From Ceratothoa steindachneri (lineage: Eukaryota; Arthropoda; Malacostraca; Isopoda; Cymothoidae), in contig OZ018319.1 of assembly GCA_963969495.1 (NCBI GenBank), forward strand, positions 201,288,736 to 201,352,735: a stretch of 64,000 bases of DNA, in the 5' to 3' direction. Below, piece by piece: positions 25,641 through 38,000 of this stretch; the stretch's first letter is position 1, and each line of letters starts with the position of its first letter. The position numbers and the translations under genes are program-made. The notes under the pieces are model-generated. The model worked only from the letters and a program-made list of their open reading frames with translations. It had not been told where the DNA came from and made no database searches.

Positions 25641-26826
25641 TTGAGCATAAAGCAATGCCAGCACACCTACGCCACACTAACATTTAAAAATACATCACAC
25701 ATATATTCAAGCATCAATTTTACATAAACATTCAAGCACATACACACACGCAAGAATTTATTTCCAAGAAATATCATACACACTTACACACACATTTAAG
25801 TAACCACTTCACAGAAACATCTACACACACACACACATCTAAGAGCCAATTCAAATTTAGGACTCATTTTATATAGACGTACACATACACACACATATAC
25901 ACATATTCAAGCATCCACTCCCCAGAAAAATCTACACAAACATTTCAATTATGTATAAATAAACAACATACATAAAACATGCAACCAATGACATACATCC
26001 TCACGCATTCACACACATTCACAAGTATACAACAGACGTGTGGTGGCCATTGCTAAAAAGCCCCCCATCCCAGACAAGCAGAAATCAACCCGCAGACCGA
26101 ATGAAATCCAAACGTGAGACCTCTCACCCTCGCAACCAGTTAGCTAATATTTTCCTTCAATCGGAGTATGCGTGCATTACGTACATACACTGATATACAT
26201 CTTTATACACATAGGAGCATACACGTTTCTATATAAACATTGTGTGTTCATTTCTTGAATCTCTCATATTGGAGGCGATCTGTGTTCCCTCGAGAACCCT
26301 GGCACCCATAACTTATGTATCTTCCACAACTTTACATCCTTAATTTAATCACTTTCTACACGAGTTTCTTTTCTAATACTTTTGTCGGAGATGCCTTCGC
26401 TGGTTTTCGTCTAATTTTAAATTAATAAATTCTCCTTGATCGCATATTAGCCCTAACTAAAGGTTATGCAGTGTAGTCCCCCGAGTATGAAAGATCATTA
26501 TTTACCCTTAAATGTCCTTAAGTTGCTCTCAATCAATTCTGAACCCCATTAAAACAAAGAAGAATAGCTTAGTATAAGGCTTATGTTGGATTTAATTGAA
26601 TCAGATTAGGGTAGGATGAGATAAATAAGATTAGATTGTAATGGGTTATATTGGATGAGGTTAGGTTAAATTCTATTAGAGTGGGTTGGGTTAGCTCAAG
26701 TTTCGTTGAGTTGTGTTAGGATAGAGTTAGGTTGGTCAGGATATTGTGTTAGATGTGATATAGCATCAAAGATCCAAGAATGGGCGATTTTTAGAAACTT
26801 CGTGATGGATGAAAACCTTGGGAGAT
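25641..26826. other. Low-complexity CA-rich and GGTTA-rich DNA without a gene
   Basis: 25730-26040 is a loose (CA)n-type stretch (ACATACACACAC variants). 26590-26745 carries many degenerate GGTTA/TTAGG-type words (GGATGAGGTTAGGTTAAATT and similar), reminiscent of decayed arthropod TTAGG telomeric repeat but not tandem. No coding domain is visible. Confidence 0.6.
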
Positions 26827-27110
26827 CAACGGAAGATATACCGCATCAACTTCAGCCCCTGAAGATATTCCACCCCCAAAATCACCCACCGAAGATATTT
26901 CACCTCAAGTTCAGCCACTGAATATATTCCATCCCCAAGATTACCCACTGATGATATTTCACCTCAAATTCAGCTCTTGAAGATATTCCACCCCCAAGAT
27001 CAGCCACTGAAGATATTCTACCTCAAGTTCAGCCACTGAATTTATTCCATCCCCAAGATCACCCACCGATAATATTCCATCCCAAGCTCAGCTACTGAAG
27101 ATATTTCTAA
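26827..27110. repeat. Alternating 29/30-bp minisatellite
   Basis: About ten units all start GAAGATAT(T). Two unit types alternate: a 29-bp type ending in CCTCAAGTTCAGCCACT and a 30-bp type with CCACCCCCAAGATCACCC. The true period is therefore a 59-bp dimer. Because 59 is not a multiple of three the frame changes along the array, which argues against a coding repeat. Confidence 0.88.
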
Positions 27111-27112
27111 AC

Positions 27113-27600
27113 AAAAAATAAGAGGAAAATAACTTTAGAAATATTAGATAGAATAACAGAAATAGAATCAAAAATATGTTTAAACAAATAGTCATATTCT
27201 TAATAGGGCCTACCAAATATGAACTGTTGAAGATATTCTCCCCCAGCTTGAGCCAACGGAAATTAATCGACCCAAAGTATCTGGGGGGGGGGGGAGGTAG
27301 AAGGGCTTCATTTGAGCCCTCTTATGCTTACGCTTTGTTTAATCAACGAATTCTTCTTTCTATCTTTCACGTTTACGTTCAAAGATCAGTTGGCTTTCAA
27401 CTTTTTCCTCTTCGCGAATTGTCCGGCAAACTTTCTTCTTTATATACAAAACAAAACCAACAATTTATTTGTACCTACAGGGACCTATATCAAGTCATAC
27501 TTGGTAGGCCTTATTAAGAATATGTCTACTTGTTTAAACTTATTTTATATTTTATTTCTGTTATTTTATCTAATATTTCTAAGATATTTTTCTCTTGTTT
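27113..27600. repeat. Large inverted repeat (about 110-bp arms, 264-bp spacer)
   Basis: The left arm, about 27113-27226, contains AATATTAGATAGAATAACAG and ATTCTTAATAGGGCCTACC. The right arm, about 27491-27600, carries the reverse complement with scattered mismatches (GGTAGGCCTTATTAAGAATA and CTGTTATTTTATCTAATATT). The spacer contains a G run at 27283 and an open frame with no recognisable domain. It may be a foldback/MITE-type element; no target duplication was identified. Confidence 0.75.
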
Positions 27601-27655
27601 TCGTTGCGTTTGACTCTATATCTCACTATGTCGGTCCCCGTTTCGCTTTTTTTGT

Positions 27656-27903
27656 TTTGGCAATAACATTGTAACTATTCGGCCGATTCTAACGGAATTT
27701 GTAAGCCTTATGCTGTTTTACATTCTCTTCTAAATGATATAATTGTTAAAGTCTACCCAAGGTTAGCCAGAGAATTATTTGGCAATAACATCATAAATAT
27801 TCGGCCGATTCAAACGAAATTTGAAACCCTTATGTTGTTTTACATTCTCTTTTGGATGATATAATTGCCAATGTCCTCTCGACGTTCGTCCGGGAATTAT
27901 TGA
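27656..27903. repeat. Tandem duplication of about 122 bp
   Basis: Two diverged copies, each starting TTTGGCAATAACAT, share ATTCGGCCGATTC, TTTTACATTCTCTT and GATGATATAATTG-type words. They start near 27656 and 27778. No function is suggested. Confidence 0.8.
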
Positions 27904-27974
27904 AAGTTTTGAAGGTCATTAGGTCATAAATCAAAATAAGTGAGAGCACGCAACTTTGGTTAACAGATCTTGTT

Positions 27975-28290
27975 TGTTTATAAATTTATAAAATTTATTT
28001 TACATGATTTCAGCGCTTGAATCGTGATTACTTGTTGCGGTAGACTTTTCCAGACTTGAACGATGCGGTTGATGAAGGCAAATTTTCCCGTCGATATTTT
28101 GAATTTCCACCTCTTCATCGTTTTGTCGTGTCCTCTCGTCGTTACCCTGGCCAAAAAATCAAACACATTGACTGCATTATTGGGCATGTTACTCAATAAT
28201 TTATAAGTTTCTATTTTTTAACACATTTTTCTCCTATCTTTGAGGGAAACGTGACAGTTCTCTAAGGTTCTCTTCATACCTAAGATGTTT
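27975..28290 (-). pseudogene. LINE ORF2 C-terminus (CR1/Jockey-like), fragment
   Basis: Read on the - strand, the fragment encodes HLRYEENLREL / ENCHVSLKDRRK, IETYKLLSNMPNN and FLARVTTRGHDKTMKRWKF, then FINRIVQVWKSLPQQVI. These match the well-known C-terminal tail of non-LTR retrotransposon polymerases (YEERL, DRRxRGDxIETYK, TRGHxxKL, FFxxRVVxxWNSLP). There are at least one stop and one frame change. It abuts the mariner-like pseudogene at about 28290 and probably belongs with the RT fragment at 29220-29720. Confidence 0.72.
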
Positions 28291-29215
28291 CATTCCGCCT
28301 CAACTACAGCCTTCAGACGGCGTCGGAACTGGCTGCAAGCCTTCTCGACGGTCCCCCTGTTTAACTGGGTGAGAAACTGTGGTGATCCTGGACCTAAGCG
28401 CCACCTTGTAGATGAATGGAGACTTGGTATTCGGAGTGATATAGTCAAAGAAATTGGCTGGCAGCCGAGACTGGTTCTTTATGCTTGTGTGGCATGGTGC
28501 AAAGTCTTGCTGCCACACGTACGGACTTCAAGTAGCCACCTCTTGAATCCAAGGCAACACCATCTCCCTCAGGTACTTGATGTAGCCTTCCGGGAAGAAA
28601 ACGAGGGCATAGCGTGGCCCTCACTACTGACCACTCCAAATGCCATGATGTAGATTGGGAACTTGGGCTTCTTGACTGAATTCACCTCCTGTCCCTTGTA
28701 GAAATTCTTCTCGTCTGAGAATTACCATAACATACCAGGCTTGAGTGGATGCTTCAATTTGTCCACAAGCTTCGCAGAGCGTTTCTTTGTTTGTTATTTT
28801 ATCTTCTACGAGAGAAGCTGTCGATTTCTTATCTTGTATGAGTAGTAGTGGATGTCCACATGCACTAACTGCCTGATAAGAGACTGTGGCAATCTCATGT
28901 CCCTAGATATGGACTTCATTGACTTTCTGGGAGCGTTGTCAATGATGGCTTGGATCTCCATGACAAATTCGGGGGTCTATTCGTATCAGGACGCTTAGAG
29001 TGAGGTTTTCGAGCTGCCGTCCCGTCGTAGTCACAGCCTGACTCCCAAATCTTTCCTGATCTTGTGCATCGTCCTCAGATTGACACCCAAACACTCAGAG
29101 ATCTTCACAGTGAAGCTACCGGTGGAAATCGCAAGCAGCACAGCTTTCCTCTTCCAAATTTGGGGACGATTGAATTCAGGCGTCTGATAACTGGACTTTA
29201 ATCCAAGTTTTCGTA
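28283..29215 (-). pseudogene. Tc1/mariner-family transposase, mariner-like, decayed
   Basis: In transcription order the - strand shows an HTH-like start (KAVLLAISTGSFTVKISECL), IDNAPRKSMKSISRDMRLP, KLKHPLKPGMLW followed by FSDEKNFYKGQEVNS (first catalytic Asp region) and PIYIMAFGVVSSEGHA. It continues with YVWQQDFAPCHTSIKNQS (second Asp), FFDYITPN and a C-terminal KACSQFRRRLKAVVEAE. This is the IS630/Tc1/mariner group with WQQDxAPxHTS. Several stops and frame changes and loss of the third acidic block make it inactive. It appears to sit inside a LINE, whose pieces flank it on the same strand. Confidence 0.8.
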
Positions 29216-29219
29216 GTCA

Positions 29220-29720
29220 CTAATGTGCATAGATTTTAATTCTGAAAGAAGGATTTAGAATGAAATTTACCATTCTAGATATATAGCAAATTGAACCAGA
29301 ATCAACAGTTTTTGCCAGATGATCATAAAATGTGACCAGACTAGTAAAATAAGACCTCCCTTTCCTGAAACGGTGTCGACTATCTACTAAACGTTGATTA
29401 CTCCCCAAATGATTGCATAATATTATATAGTCACTCCATTATTTTACATATAAGTGAAGTTAAGTTTACTGGTCGATAATTATTATATTTTCATCAGTTC
29501 TATCCTTTTTGAGTATGCAAACAACAAGTTGAATAGAAACAAAATTTGCTATCGGGAATAATTAAACAAACTATCAAGTACGAGTATATCAGAAATTTCC
29601 TTTTTCACTTATTTAATACTTCAAGGGTATATATCGTCTACGCCGATAACTTTATCTCGAGTTAATTTATTAATTGCATCTTTAGCCGTAACAATTATTT
29701 CGTTCATTCATGAATTATCC
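29220..29720 (-). pseudogene. LINE ORF2 reverse transcriptase fragment
   Basis: On the - strand the frames encode INKLTRDKVIGVDDIYPEVL (the ...GPDGIHP... motif), NYRPVNLTSLICKIME and HRFRKGRSYFTSLVTFYDHL followed by AKTVDSGSI. These are RT finger/palm blocks of a CR1/Jockey-type non-LTR retrotransposon. Frameshifts and stops are present and the YxDD block is missing. The C-terminal part of apparently the same LINE lies at 27975-28290, beyond the mariner-like pseudogene. Confidence 0.78.
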
Positions 29721-30770
29721 GGCAAATTTTCCTGTTCACGAAGTGTTCGGCAATCTTTCATCTTTACGGCAATTTTTCTTCTTCACGAATTATCTGACAG
29801 ATGTTCACACCTCTGCAATCTGAAAGTGGTTTATTCATTTTAAAGAACTTATTAATGGTGATTTGGTAATCTGTTCTTTATTTATATATATTCTCAAAAA
29901 TATGGACCCATGTCAAGAATAAAAAACAGTACACCTTCAAGGATCGCCTTTCTTGAGAAGTCCTCAAGGATGTTTTTATAACCTCAGACAGTAGGATTAG
30001 GTTAGCCCATGTTAACCTAACCTAACATATCTTTACCTAACCAAAACACCACCGAGGTTTGGGCTCTAAATCACTTTTGGGTGTTTGGCCTAGTAGGCAG
30101 TAGTTATTACCAGCAGTTTGATATACAGAAGTAGTTGAACATATGTAGCAAACAAGAAACCATTTGCCAGTAATCAAAAAATTGGTGACAAATGCATCAA
30201 TATTATCCATGGTGACGAATGGCGAGCCCACAGAAATCTGGCCAATAATCCAAATTACCAGCAGAGAACCATCAACTACTCTTCGCACATCATTAATCCG
30301 CAGAGAGGCGTTCAGAGTCAACATATTGGATCGTAGTGAGGAAGAATAAAACCAAAATAAACAACCTGCGAGGATTCAAACGCTAATTTCTTCCAGGCTA
30401 TTCTCCAAACAGTTCATATGGCGGGAAAGAAATAAAGTAAACAGGTTAATTATTTTCTGTAACATAATTACCACTTAATTTTCTTTTTAATAAATTAGTA
30501 TACCCTTTATTTTCATGAAAGTGAAGATCACGTCTGTTTAATTTTTCCATTTACATGATACATATTTATATCGGGTTTGCTATTCTTAACATGGGAACTT
30601 TTGGGTTGCTATTTTTGACATACCAGAATGAGATCCTGCTTTTCGATACCAGGGTGATGCTACTTGCACTGCGCCGTGAAAAGTGCATTATGTGCTCATA
30701 TACGTGGACCCAGCGTCTCTGTCGGTAAAAATGACTCATTGCATCCGCGACCGATCTGGTTGGTACCTAT
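29721..30770. other. AT-rich intergenic DNA
   Basis: No coding domain is recognised. A palindromic cluster of TTAGG/CCTAA words lies at about 29996-30045. The 95-codon frame at 30037-30324 (- strand) has no motif I know. Confidence 0.5.
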
Positions 30771-30773
30771 ACC

Positions 30774-31784
30774 ATGGAGAGACGCCAGTCATACCGTAAG
30801 CCATTCAGGTTTCGGGCTAGAAAATTCTTTAAAGATTTGGGGGTAGCTCTGACCAATATCACCTCTGATTCTGGCAATGACGCTACCCTGGAGGGTACAA
30901 CGTTTGAATTTTTGTCGCCACGCCTCTGCTCCATTAGGTACCACAGCGCCGTAAGCATTGCGTTTTACCTTTTAAGGGCTGAATTCGTGCCACGCTGGAT
31001 CTGACCCAGTAAAACGGATGGCTCTAAGTCCCGGATAGAAGCCAGTTTCCACGTTGTATCCCTTTTGTTTGAAGGCAGCGGGGCTCTACTAGGGGTTGCA
31101 TGTCTCTTTATGGACGAGCTGGTTGCAATACACTACTCGGTATGGGAGATAACGCGTCGTACCGCCCTCGGAGAATGGATTGTGATCTATATTCACTCAT
31201 AAAGCACCATGAGTGTTCTCGGGGCATTGGAATCCCCCCTAGTTAGATGGATTCGTGATATTACGGTTGCCGCAAGCTGAGTGGATGTCGAAAATATCTT
31301 TTGCTAGGTTCTTGGCTATGTAAGGATTGCGGAGAATGAGCGCGACGATGAGGGCGCCAAAGAGTCCACGAGGACTGTGAGATCTGACCAACTTTTCGCT
31401 TTTCCTCACACCGACTACATGGCAGCAATCAGAGCAAGACTCCTGGCTATCTGGCAGAGAAGATGGGAGACGGCCAAAAAGAACTTAAAGTTGCGTGGTA
31501 TTGAGCCGCGAATATTCCCATGTACCTAACCCCCGATTGCCGCAGTGGCTTCAGGTCACTTTCAGTCTTCTTCGAATTGGAACACTCGCGGGACGCACTA
31601 CCACTTGATGGAGCGCTTGTCCACTCCTTATTGCTACGACTGCGAAGTTCTTCGGACTTTTCGGCACATTATTGTTAAATGTCCCAGTGTGGGTGATCTT
31701 CGCGCACGTTACCTGTTCCGATACCAGGACATGTGGGGTCTTTATCGCTTGTCCATTTTACTTAGGGTGGGTTTGTGCACATAG
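30774..31784 (+). pseudogene. LINE ORF2 RNase H and C-terminal zinc region (I/Jockey-like)
   Basis: The connector reads KPFRFRARKFFKDLGVALTN. The RNase H part then starts near 31013 with KTDGSKSRIEASFHVV, contains LGALESPLVRWIRDI and ends with RIAENERDDEGAKES, corresponding to the SGNExADxLAK motif. The tail shows YHLMERLSTPYCYDCEV and FRHIIVKCPSVGDLRARYL, matching the cysteine-containing C-terminal 'HxLxxCPxxxxxR' region of arthropod non-LTR elements. There are three in-frame stops and frame changes around 31530. The RT proper is not visible upstream. Confidence 0.75.
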
Positions 31785-31799
31785 ACTTTTGGACTATTT

Positions 31800-32170
31800 G
31801 ACTTCTTTGAGGAGACCGGCCTTCTACATTATATTTGATTCCCTTTGATGTTGGTCGCGTGCTCTCTTCCTTTTGCATTTTTGCTTGTTTTTTACCTCTG
31901 TTTTTTTTACCTTTGGTTCCTTCAATCAGCTCAGAGTCATTGGTGTTATTAAATACACTGTCTTGATCCTGCCACAATCAGTAACCATTTCATTTCGTCC
32001 AATACAAAACATAACTTTAAAGGAACCTCAATCTGTGGTTATGGTACCACTAGCTTTCATCTTATACTCCTGGTTCTGTCTCTGCTTCCATTTGAAATAA
32101 GTCTTCATTCAACGATCGACAAAACCATTCAGATTATCCCAAATTCTGAAGCTTTTCCAGCTAATCGTCT
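31800..32170. other. Intergenic DNA, no feature recognised
   Basis: Unremarkable sequence lies between the LINE fragment and the MITE-like unit. Short frames (31762-32100) on both strands have no recognised domains. Confidence 0.5.
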
Positions 32171-32173
32171 TAA

Positions 32174-32698
32174 GGGGGGCTTACACATACACGGATCGCC
32201 CGCGGGGTCCACGCAGAGTCGGGGCACGGATTGGCCAGGGTTGGTCAGGGGTTCATGACGTCAGATTACATCATAGGTAGCCTGGCGAGTTACCTGTGAT
32301 GTACGTAATACCCACCGGGTAATCTGTCGTGTTTGGGCCGGAAATGGTCGAATTAGGCCCATAGTACCCGATGTGTCACCCGTAATACCCGGCGTGTGAT
32401 CCGTGAGTACCCGGAGCTGGCCATGAACACCCGTAATACCCGGCGTATGACCCGTAATACTTGGCGAGTCACTCATTGCACCCGACGGGTTTACACGTGT
32501 TCTGACCTGCCGGAGGGTTTTTTAAAAGATTTTCAACATGCACAAAATTTCTGCGCTACCCCCAGGTAGGACGCGAGTGTACCGGGTACTAAGAGCATTG
32601 TTGAGTTTCTCATGGGTAAAGACAGGTTTTCCAAGGGTTTCCGCAAGTCTGAACCTGGCATGGACTCCACGGGTGATCCGTGTATGTGTACCTTCCAC
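32174..32698. mobile_element. GC-rich MITE-like element with 33-bp inverted repeats
   Basis: The left arm 32182-32214 starts TACACATACACGGATC. The right arm 32658-32690 is its reverse complement with 4 mismatches in 33. The interior contains a roughly 22-bp tandem motif (ACCCGTAATACCCGGCGT, about 32345-32480) and no open frame of interest. Base composition is clearly richer in GC than the surroundings. Poly-G (GGGGGG) precedes the left arm and CTTCCACCTCC follows the right arm, so the exact ends and any target duplication are unclear. Confidence 0.72.
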
Positions 32699-33139
32699 CT
32701 CCTTATCAAGGAAGGTTAATATAATTTGATTTAGCCTTTCCGTCTCGGACTGGGGAATCCTATTAAGAGACGCTGCGACCCTGAACTGTTTCGAACATTA
32801 TTAATATTCTTTCATATTTATTACTTAATTTTCGGTTTTTTGTGTTTAATTCATTAATTATCATTTAAAAAGTTTGGAGTCTAACCCCGCTTCCGACCCC
32901 GAACGAAATGGTGTAGGGTAGGGTTAGTGGAAGGATGAGAAGCGGACTTAGTTTAATTCTGTAGAGTAGGTCCTAACGTCCTGGTGTTGTGAATCCACAT
33001 TAAAATCAAGAACCTGGCCCCACTGGTAGTGAATCACAGTCATTTGCAAGGCAGACCCTTATAGTAAGGGTCAACCCAGATAAAGTCTTTAAGGTCTTAA
33101 ACAGTTTTATCAATGTTAAGCTCGACGCCTTCTTTAAGC

Positions 33140-33495
33140 TTAATAACTCAAGTAGGAAAAAAATCCTCAATTGATTCGAGCTACAAGTAAAGTCTCATGA
33201 AGGACAAACAACGATGAATTCAAACCCTACAAGTAATAACACAAGTAGAAAAAGAAACAATGAATTCAAGCTACAAGTAGGACATGAAACGAGGAAGTCA
33301 AACCACAGGTAATAAGTCAAATAGGCCAAAAACGATAAATTTCAAGCCACAAGTAATAACTCAAGTAGGACAAGAAACAATGGATTCAAGCTACAAGTAA
33401 TAATTCAAGAAGGACAAGAAACAATGGATTCAAGCTACCAGTAATAATTCAAGTAGAACAAAAAAAACACACTGGGTTCAAGCTACAAGTAAAGT
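33140..33495. repeat. 44-bp minisatellite
   Basis: About eight diverged units built from GATTCAAGCTACAAGTAATA followed by ATTCAAGTAGGACAAGAAAC. They are cleanest between 33350 and 33460. No reading frame is maintained. Confidence 0.88.
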
Positions 33496-33499
33496 GTTG

Positions 33500-35027
33500 T
33501 GAAACCACTATAGATAAAAAATTCCTTATAAGATAGTTACCAATTGTAATCGCCTGCCTAAAATCGTACTGTTCAGTGCTCCATGCTATCAACATGTTTT
33601 AAAATCACATACATATTTCCGACATATTGATAAACTGTAATTTATGAGTCTAGTCATGAGTGGATAACATGGGATCGGCTGCCCCATATAAACTTGTAAT
33701 AAAACAAAATTGATCATGGTAATAATAAGTATATTAAGTTTATGTTGTATGATGAGAAGTGCAATGTTTAGTAGTCAAGTGGCACTTAGACAGAAAGCAG
33801 CAAAAACGCGAAAATTATTATTGGATCACATGAAATAATATCTTTAGATCACAGGTAAATACTAACTGGAGCTTTGAAAAAGTCAGTATCAATTTAAAAA
33901 TAACCCAAAATAAAGGTTAAATTTTACTTATTATCGCAATAACATAAACTTCGATAATGCCATGAAGTGTATAAGGATGAAGTGATTTGATTCATTACCA
34001 AGGAAGAAAAATTTGTACAAATGAACCGCGATTAAAATTGAAGCAACAACTAACATCGAATTCTTGGTCAAGCTTGTGTGGAAGAGTGATTTATTTCGAT
34101 GCTTTGGTGCATTTCCCCATAAACCTTTACACTAAAGGATCAATAATTCTACTTCTTTTTCGCTACAACTACAACACTTCCATATCTGTTCTGGCTTCAG
34201 TTTAAACTCATGTTAGTCAAATGGCTGCTGATTTTAAACTAGTTTCTTATTTGGTAATCCAATTAATCCCTACCTATTTATACACATCATAAACATTTAC
34301 TATAATTTATCCTCATATCACAAAAATTGAAATTTGTTGCTAAATTGGTAGGGGGAGGGGGTAATTCATATTTACTAGGGATATTTTGAAACCCCTTCTT
34401 ATGCTAATTCGACTTCAAACCATTTTGTCCTCCTAACTTTCCTTCGGTCCCCTCCTTTGCAGTCTCGTATTCATTTCGGCTTTGTTTGAAATTTGAAGAT
34501 GATTGTGTATTCACTTCATCGCCTCATTGGAAAATATCCGATTCCCTAAACTCTCCTTTCAAAATATTACCCCCGTAAAAAAACAAAAAAAAAACAATAT
34601 ATGTGTCACTTCTGAGCTTCCATTGTTCCGTTTATAAATGTTGGCTTTTCGACACCATGACAAACACGAATACATGACCTTTTGCGACCTCTCGAAGAGA
34701 TAAAACACCACTCTTTATATGAGAGAATAAGTAAGCTCGTGCAAGTCAATATAAAACCTTTTTATAGGGATTCAATACAGCGAACTCTCACATGAGAAAT
34801 GCGGAAGTTATTTCAGGGCCTTTCCCTAACAACAGTTGTAGGGTGTAGTTTATTACGCGTGATTTGTGTCATTTGCATATAAAACTATTCTGTAGACATT
34901 CATGTCAATACTTTTCATAGTTATGATCTTTTGTAAAAGTTGTGTAGGAAAATTAAAATTTTTAAAAAAAATTCAAGAACACTTGCGAATTATTTTAAAT
35001 AGATGGAAAAGGCAATTGGCGGAAGGG
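33500..35027. other. AT-rich intergenic DNA
   Basis: I see no coding domain or repeat structure of note in this stretch. The 72-codon frame at 33987 has no recognised motif. Confidence 0.5.
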
Positions 35028-38000
35028 TAGTCCTGTTCAAAAATCAACTTTTTCATATTTTCATAGGTTCCTGTACATTTTTACACGCCCTTTCATCAGA
35101 AAAGGGTCATAAATCACAATTATTTTGACCTAGAATATGAGGAAGCATTGCCGCATGGAGCCTTAAATTTTCTGCCTTGAAATCGGCCAAAAGGACCAGT
35201 TCAAGGACTCCCTTGAGTCATACTATAAATTTTAATCTAAAGAAGATGAAGCAAGAATTTGGTATCAAATGAAAGTGCATAAAATTAAAAATAATAATAA
35301 TAACAATAAATAATTAATAATAATACTAGTATTTATGTAATTTTTAGGGAAATAATGGAAAAAATCAGAGTCTAAAGAACCATCCTCAAGTTGTAAGTTC
35401 ACAATGTCATTAAGCAAGTAACGGAGGAAGCTCCGTAGGCGCACAGAACCTCAACGTACTGTCCACAGACAACTGCAAACAGAGCAATCTACCAGATCTC
35501 TCACTAAAACTTCTTAATATTCAGAATTTACCGGAAAATTCAAGGGAGTTCAAGGTTAAAATCCATGCATATGAAACAGTTGAATCTTTTATCTCATTCT
35601 GGCAGATAGTTAGGATCGTGAAAATTACCAAGTACAACGCAATGAAGCTCCTCATGCAAATGCATGAGAAAAATTGTGTTTTGGTGAGAAGCAAAGAAAG
35701 AGCAAGTAGTCTCGGAGGGAAAATAGGAGTAATTGTGCTGGAATTAGACAGCCTGTTCGATATATGTAGGAGCCTTAGATGCAACCAAGAAATGACAAAA
35801 CAACAGACTGATATCCAGAAGAATAAAAATGAGTATATCAGATTATACAATAATCAAAAGACTGAGAGTGAAGGTCATATGTCTGGTTATGACAAGATTT
35901 TTGAGACACGATCCTTACAGCAAGCATTGATGAATGAAACGCTACAGCATAGACAAGAACAATATAAAACTAATTAATTTGAATGTCACAAAAAGTTTTG
36001 TTTTACTTCATTGCGATATTTAACATGTACATACTGAACAATTACTGGCTTAACCCGTACTATTTTACAGTTTCAGCAGAACAAGAGGCAGTTGTTTATG
36101 TAAGTAACATTACCTGGGGTAAATCAACTGATAAAGACGTTTCCAAGGAAGGTCATAGAAATGCGATGTCATCTGCTATAGAGCTGAATGTTTCCGTTTA
36201 TTAGACAATCAAGTTACTGAAGTTGTTTCTGCCACCTTGAAAGCTGGAGAGGCTGGTCTGGATAACTTCGTCGTCTTAACCTCAACAACACGTCACAACA
36301 GAAAATTATCCAGGTATAATATCATCTAGTGTCGCATGTTCAAGTTTTGCGAAAAAAAACTACAGTACGCTATCGTTACACTGGAATGTAAAGTTGCTCA
36401 AATTTGTCTTGGGAAGTAAATATGGAAGTACCACAGTCTTTAGCTGTGCTAGTGTCTGATCCACTTTCATACACTGAAGGAGAGTTATTGGTAGTACCTG
36501 TCATCGATAGTCTTCAGGCACAGTTCAAGTTGAGGCTTCGAGGGGTTTACTGGAGACATGGGAACTTACAAGTAATATTACTGTCCTTGCTTATGACACT
36601 ACATCCAGTAAAACTAGAGTTCGCAGAGCATGTCAAACAGCTAGAAAAAGTGCTGAACAAAAGGGTGTTTTATCGGGCCTGTACAAATCACATCCTGGAA
36701 AACCTACCAGGAACAGTTTGGGAAGGTGAATGAGACAAATAGACCATGCTTTGAGCATCTGAAGGATTTGGGGACGGACTTTTTTAAGCAAAACTCAAAG
36801 ATTCTGATGATCAAGAGCAAATGGCTGAAGGAAAAGAAGAAGAACAGTAAAGAAATACTCCAAGATATTCTAACTGCAGAAAGGCTTCCAAGAGCCGATT
36901 ATAGGGAAATGGCTGAACTGACATTCATTGTTCTTGGAAGAATGACTCACTAGAGTCGATCAGGGACCATTTATCAGGCTAGATGGATGGCCAGTAAACT
37001 GTACTCCATAAAAATGCTGATGTTTGCATATCAACTTGAGTGCAATAAAGCCAGTTTTTTCAAGGCTGTAACGACTCAACACCTTCCTTGCCTTATTCTA
37101 AACTCCTATATGAATAACAATGTATGCTGCAGATGCTCCTGTAAATTATCCAAATCTAAAACTGGGCATGTTTAAGTACATGACATCTGACACAGAGCTT
37201 GCTGATGCAAGACGGAGGAAGTCGTGCCATTTGCTCGTTTCAGCGGTAGATTGATTGACACATTGAAGCAGAACACTGCTGCCCAGGTACATGCCACTGA
37301 GAAGCCAAACAGCTTCAGAACAGGAAAGTTTCTATTCCAGAGAGTCACAGCTAAGAGCACCCTGGGTGGTTTCAGTGGTCCAGAATAACATTTCCTGCTG
37401 GACACACTGAACATTGGATCCGGGTGGCTTCTAGAACCTCTCACGTCTTTGCCACATAATGAAGACTATGCTAATTATAATCTAATCTGAAAGATGTGAA
37501 TGACATTCATGAACGGGATGTCAAAAAGATGAGCGTCATTGCAAATGTCATAATAATAGATGCCAAGCAAAGAAACTATCTCCTTCAAGCTGTGGAGTTC
37601 AACAACACCACTTTGACAGCTCTTAAGAAACAAACTCTGAACAACCGCCTGTATAAATGTCATTATGAAATATATCATCATGTAATGCTTTCATTTCTTG
37701 ATCAAGTAGACTTGTGACAAAATATTAATCTCAAATTTGTATTATGAATAAGTAGCCTAGTTTGTCTTTGTTGTGAGAAAACAAATTTTGTAATCGTTCT
37801 GAAATTTTATATGTACCAATGTGCCATTTCTTGTTTCAAAACTATTATAATTTTCTGAATTAGAAAGAGGATTAAAACACTTCAATTTAGTATCTATTTT
37901 ATTGCTTTAACTTGTTTAGATCAAAGGTTATAGTGCATAATTCAAGGGGCCAAATACTGGTGCTTTTGGCCGATGTCAAGGCAGAAAATTTAATGTTCTT

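Noticed and set aside
29990..30050. Telomeric repeat array
   Set aside because: TTAGG/CCTAA words are few, degenerate and face both ways. It is not a tandem telomere tract.
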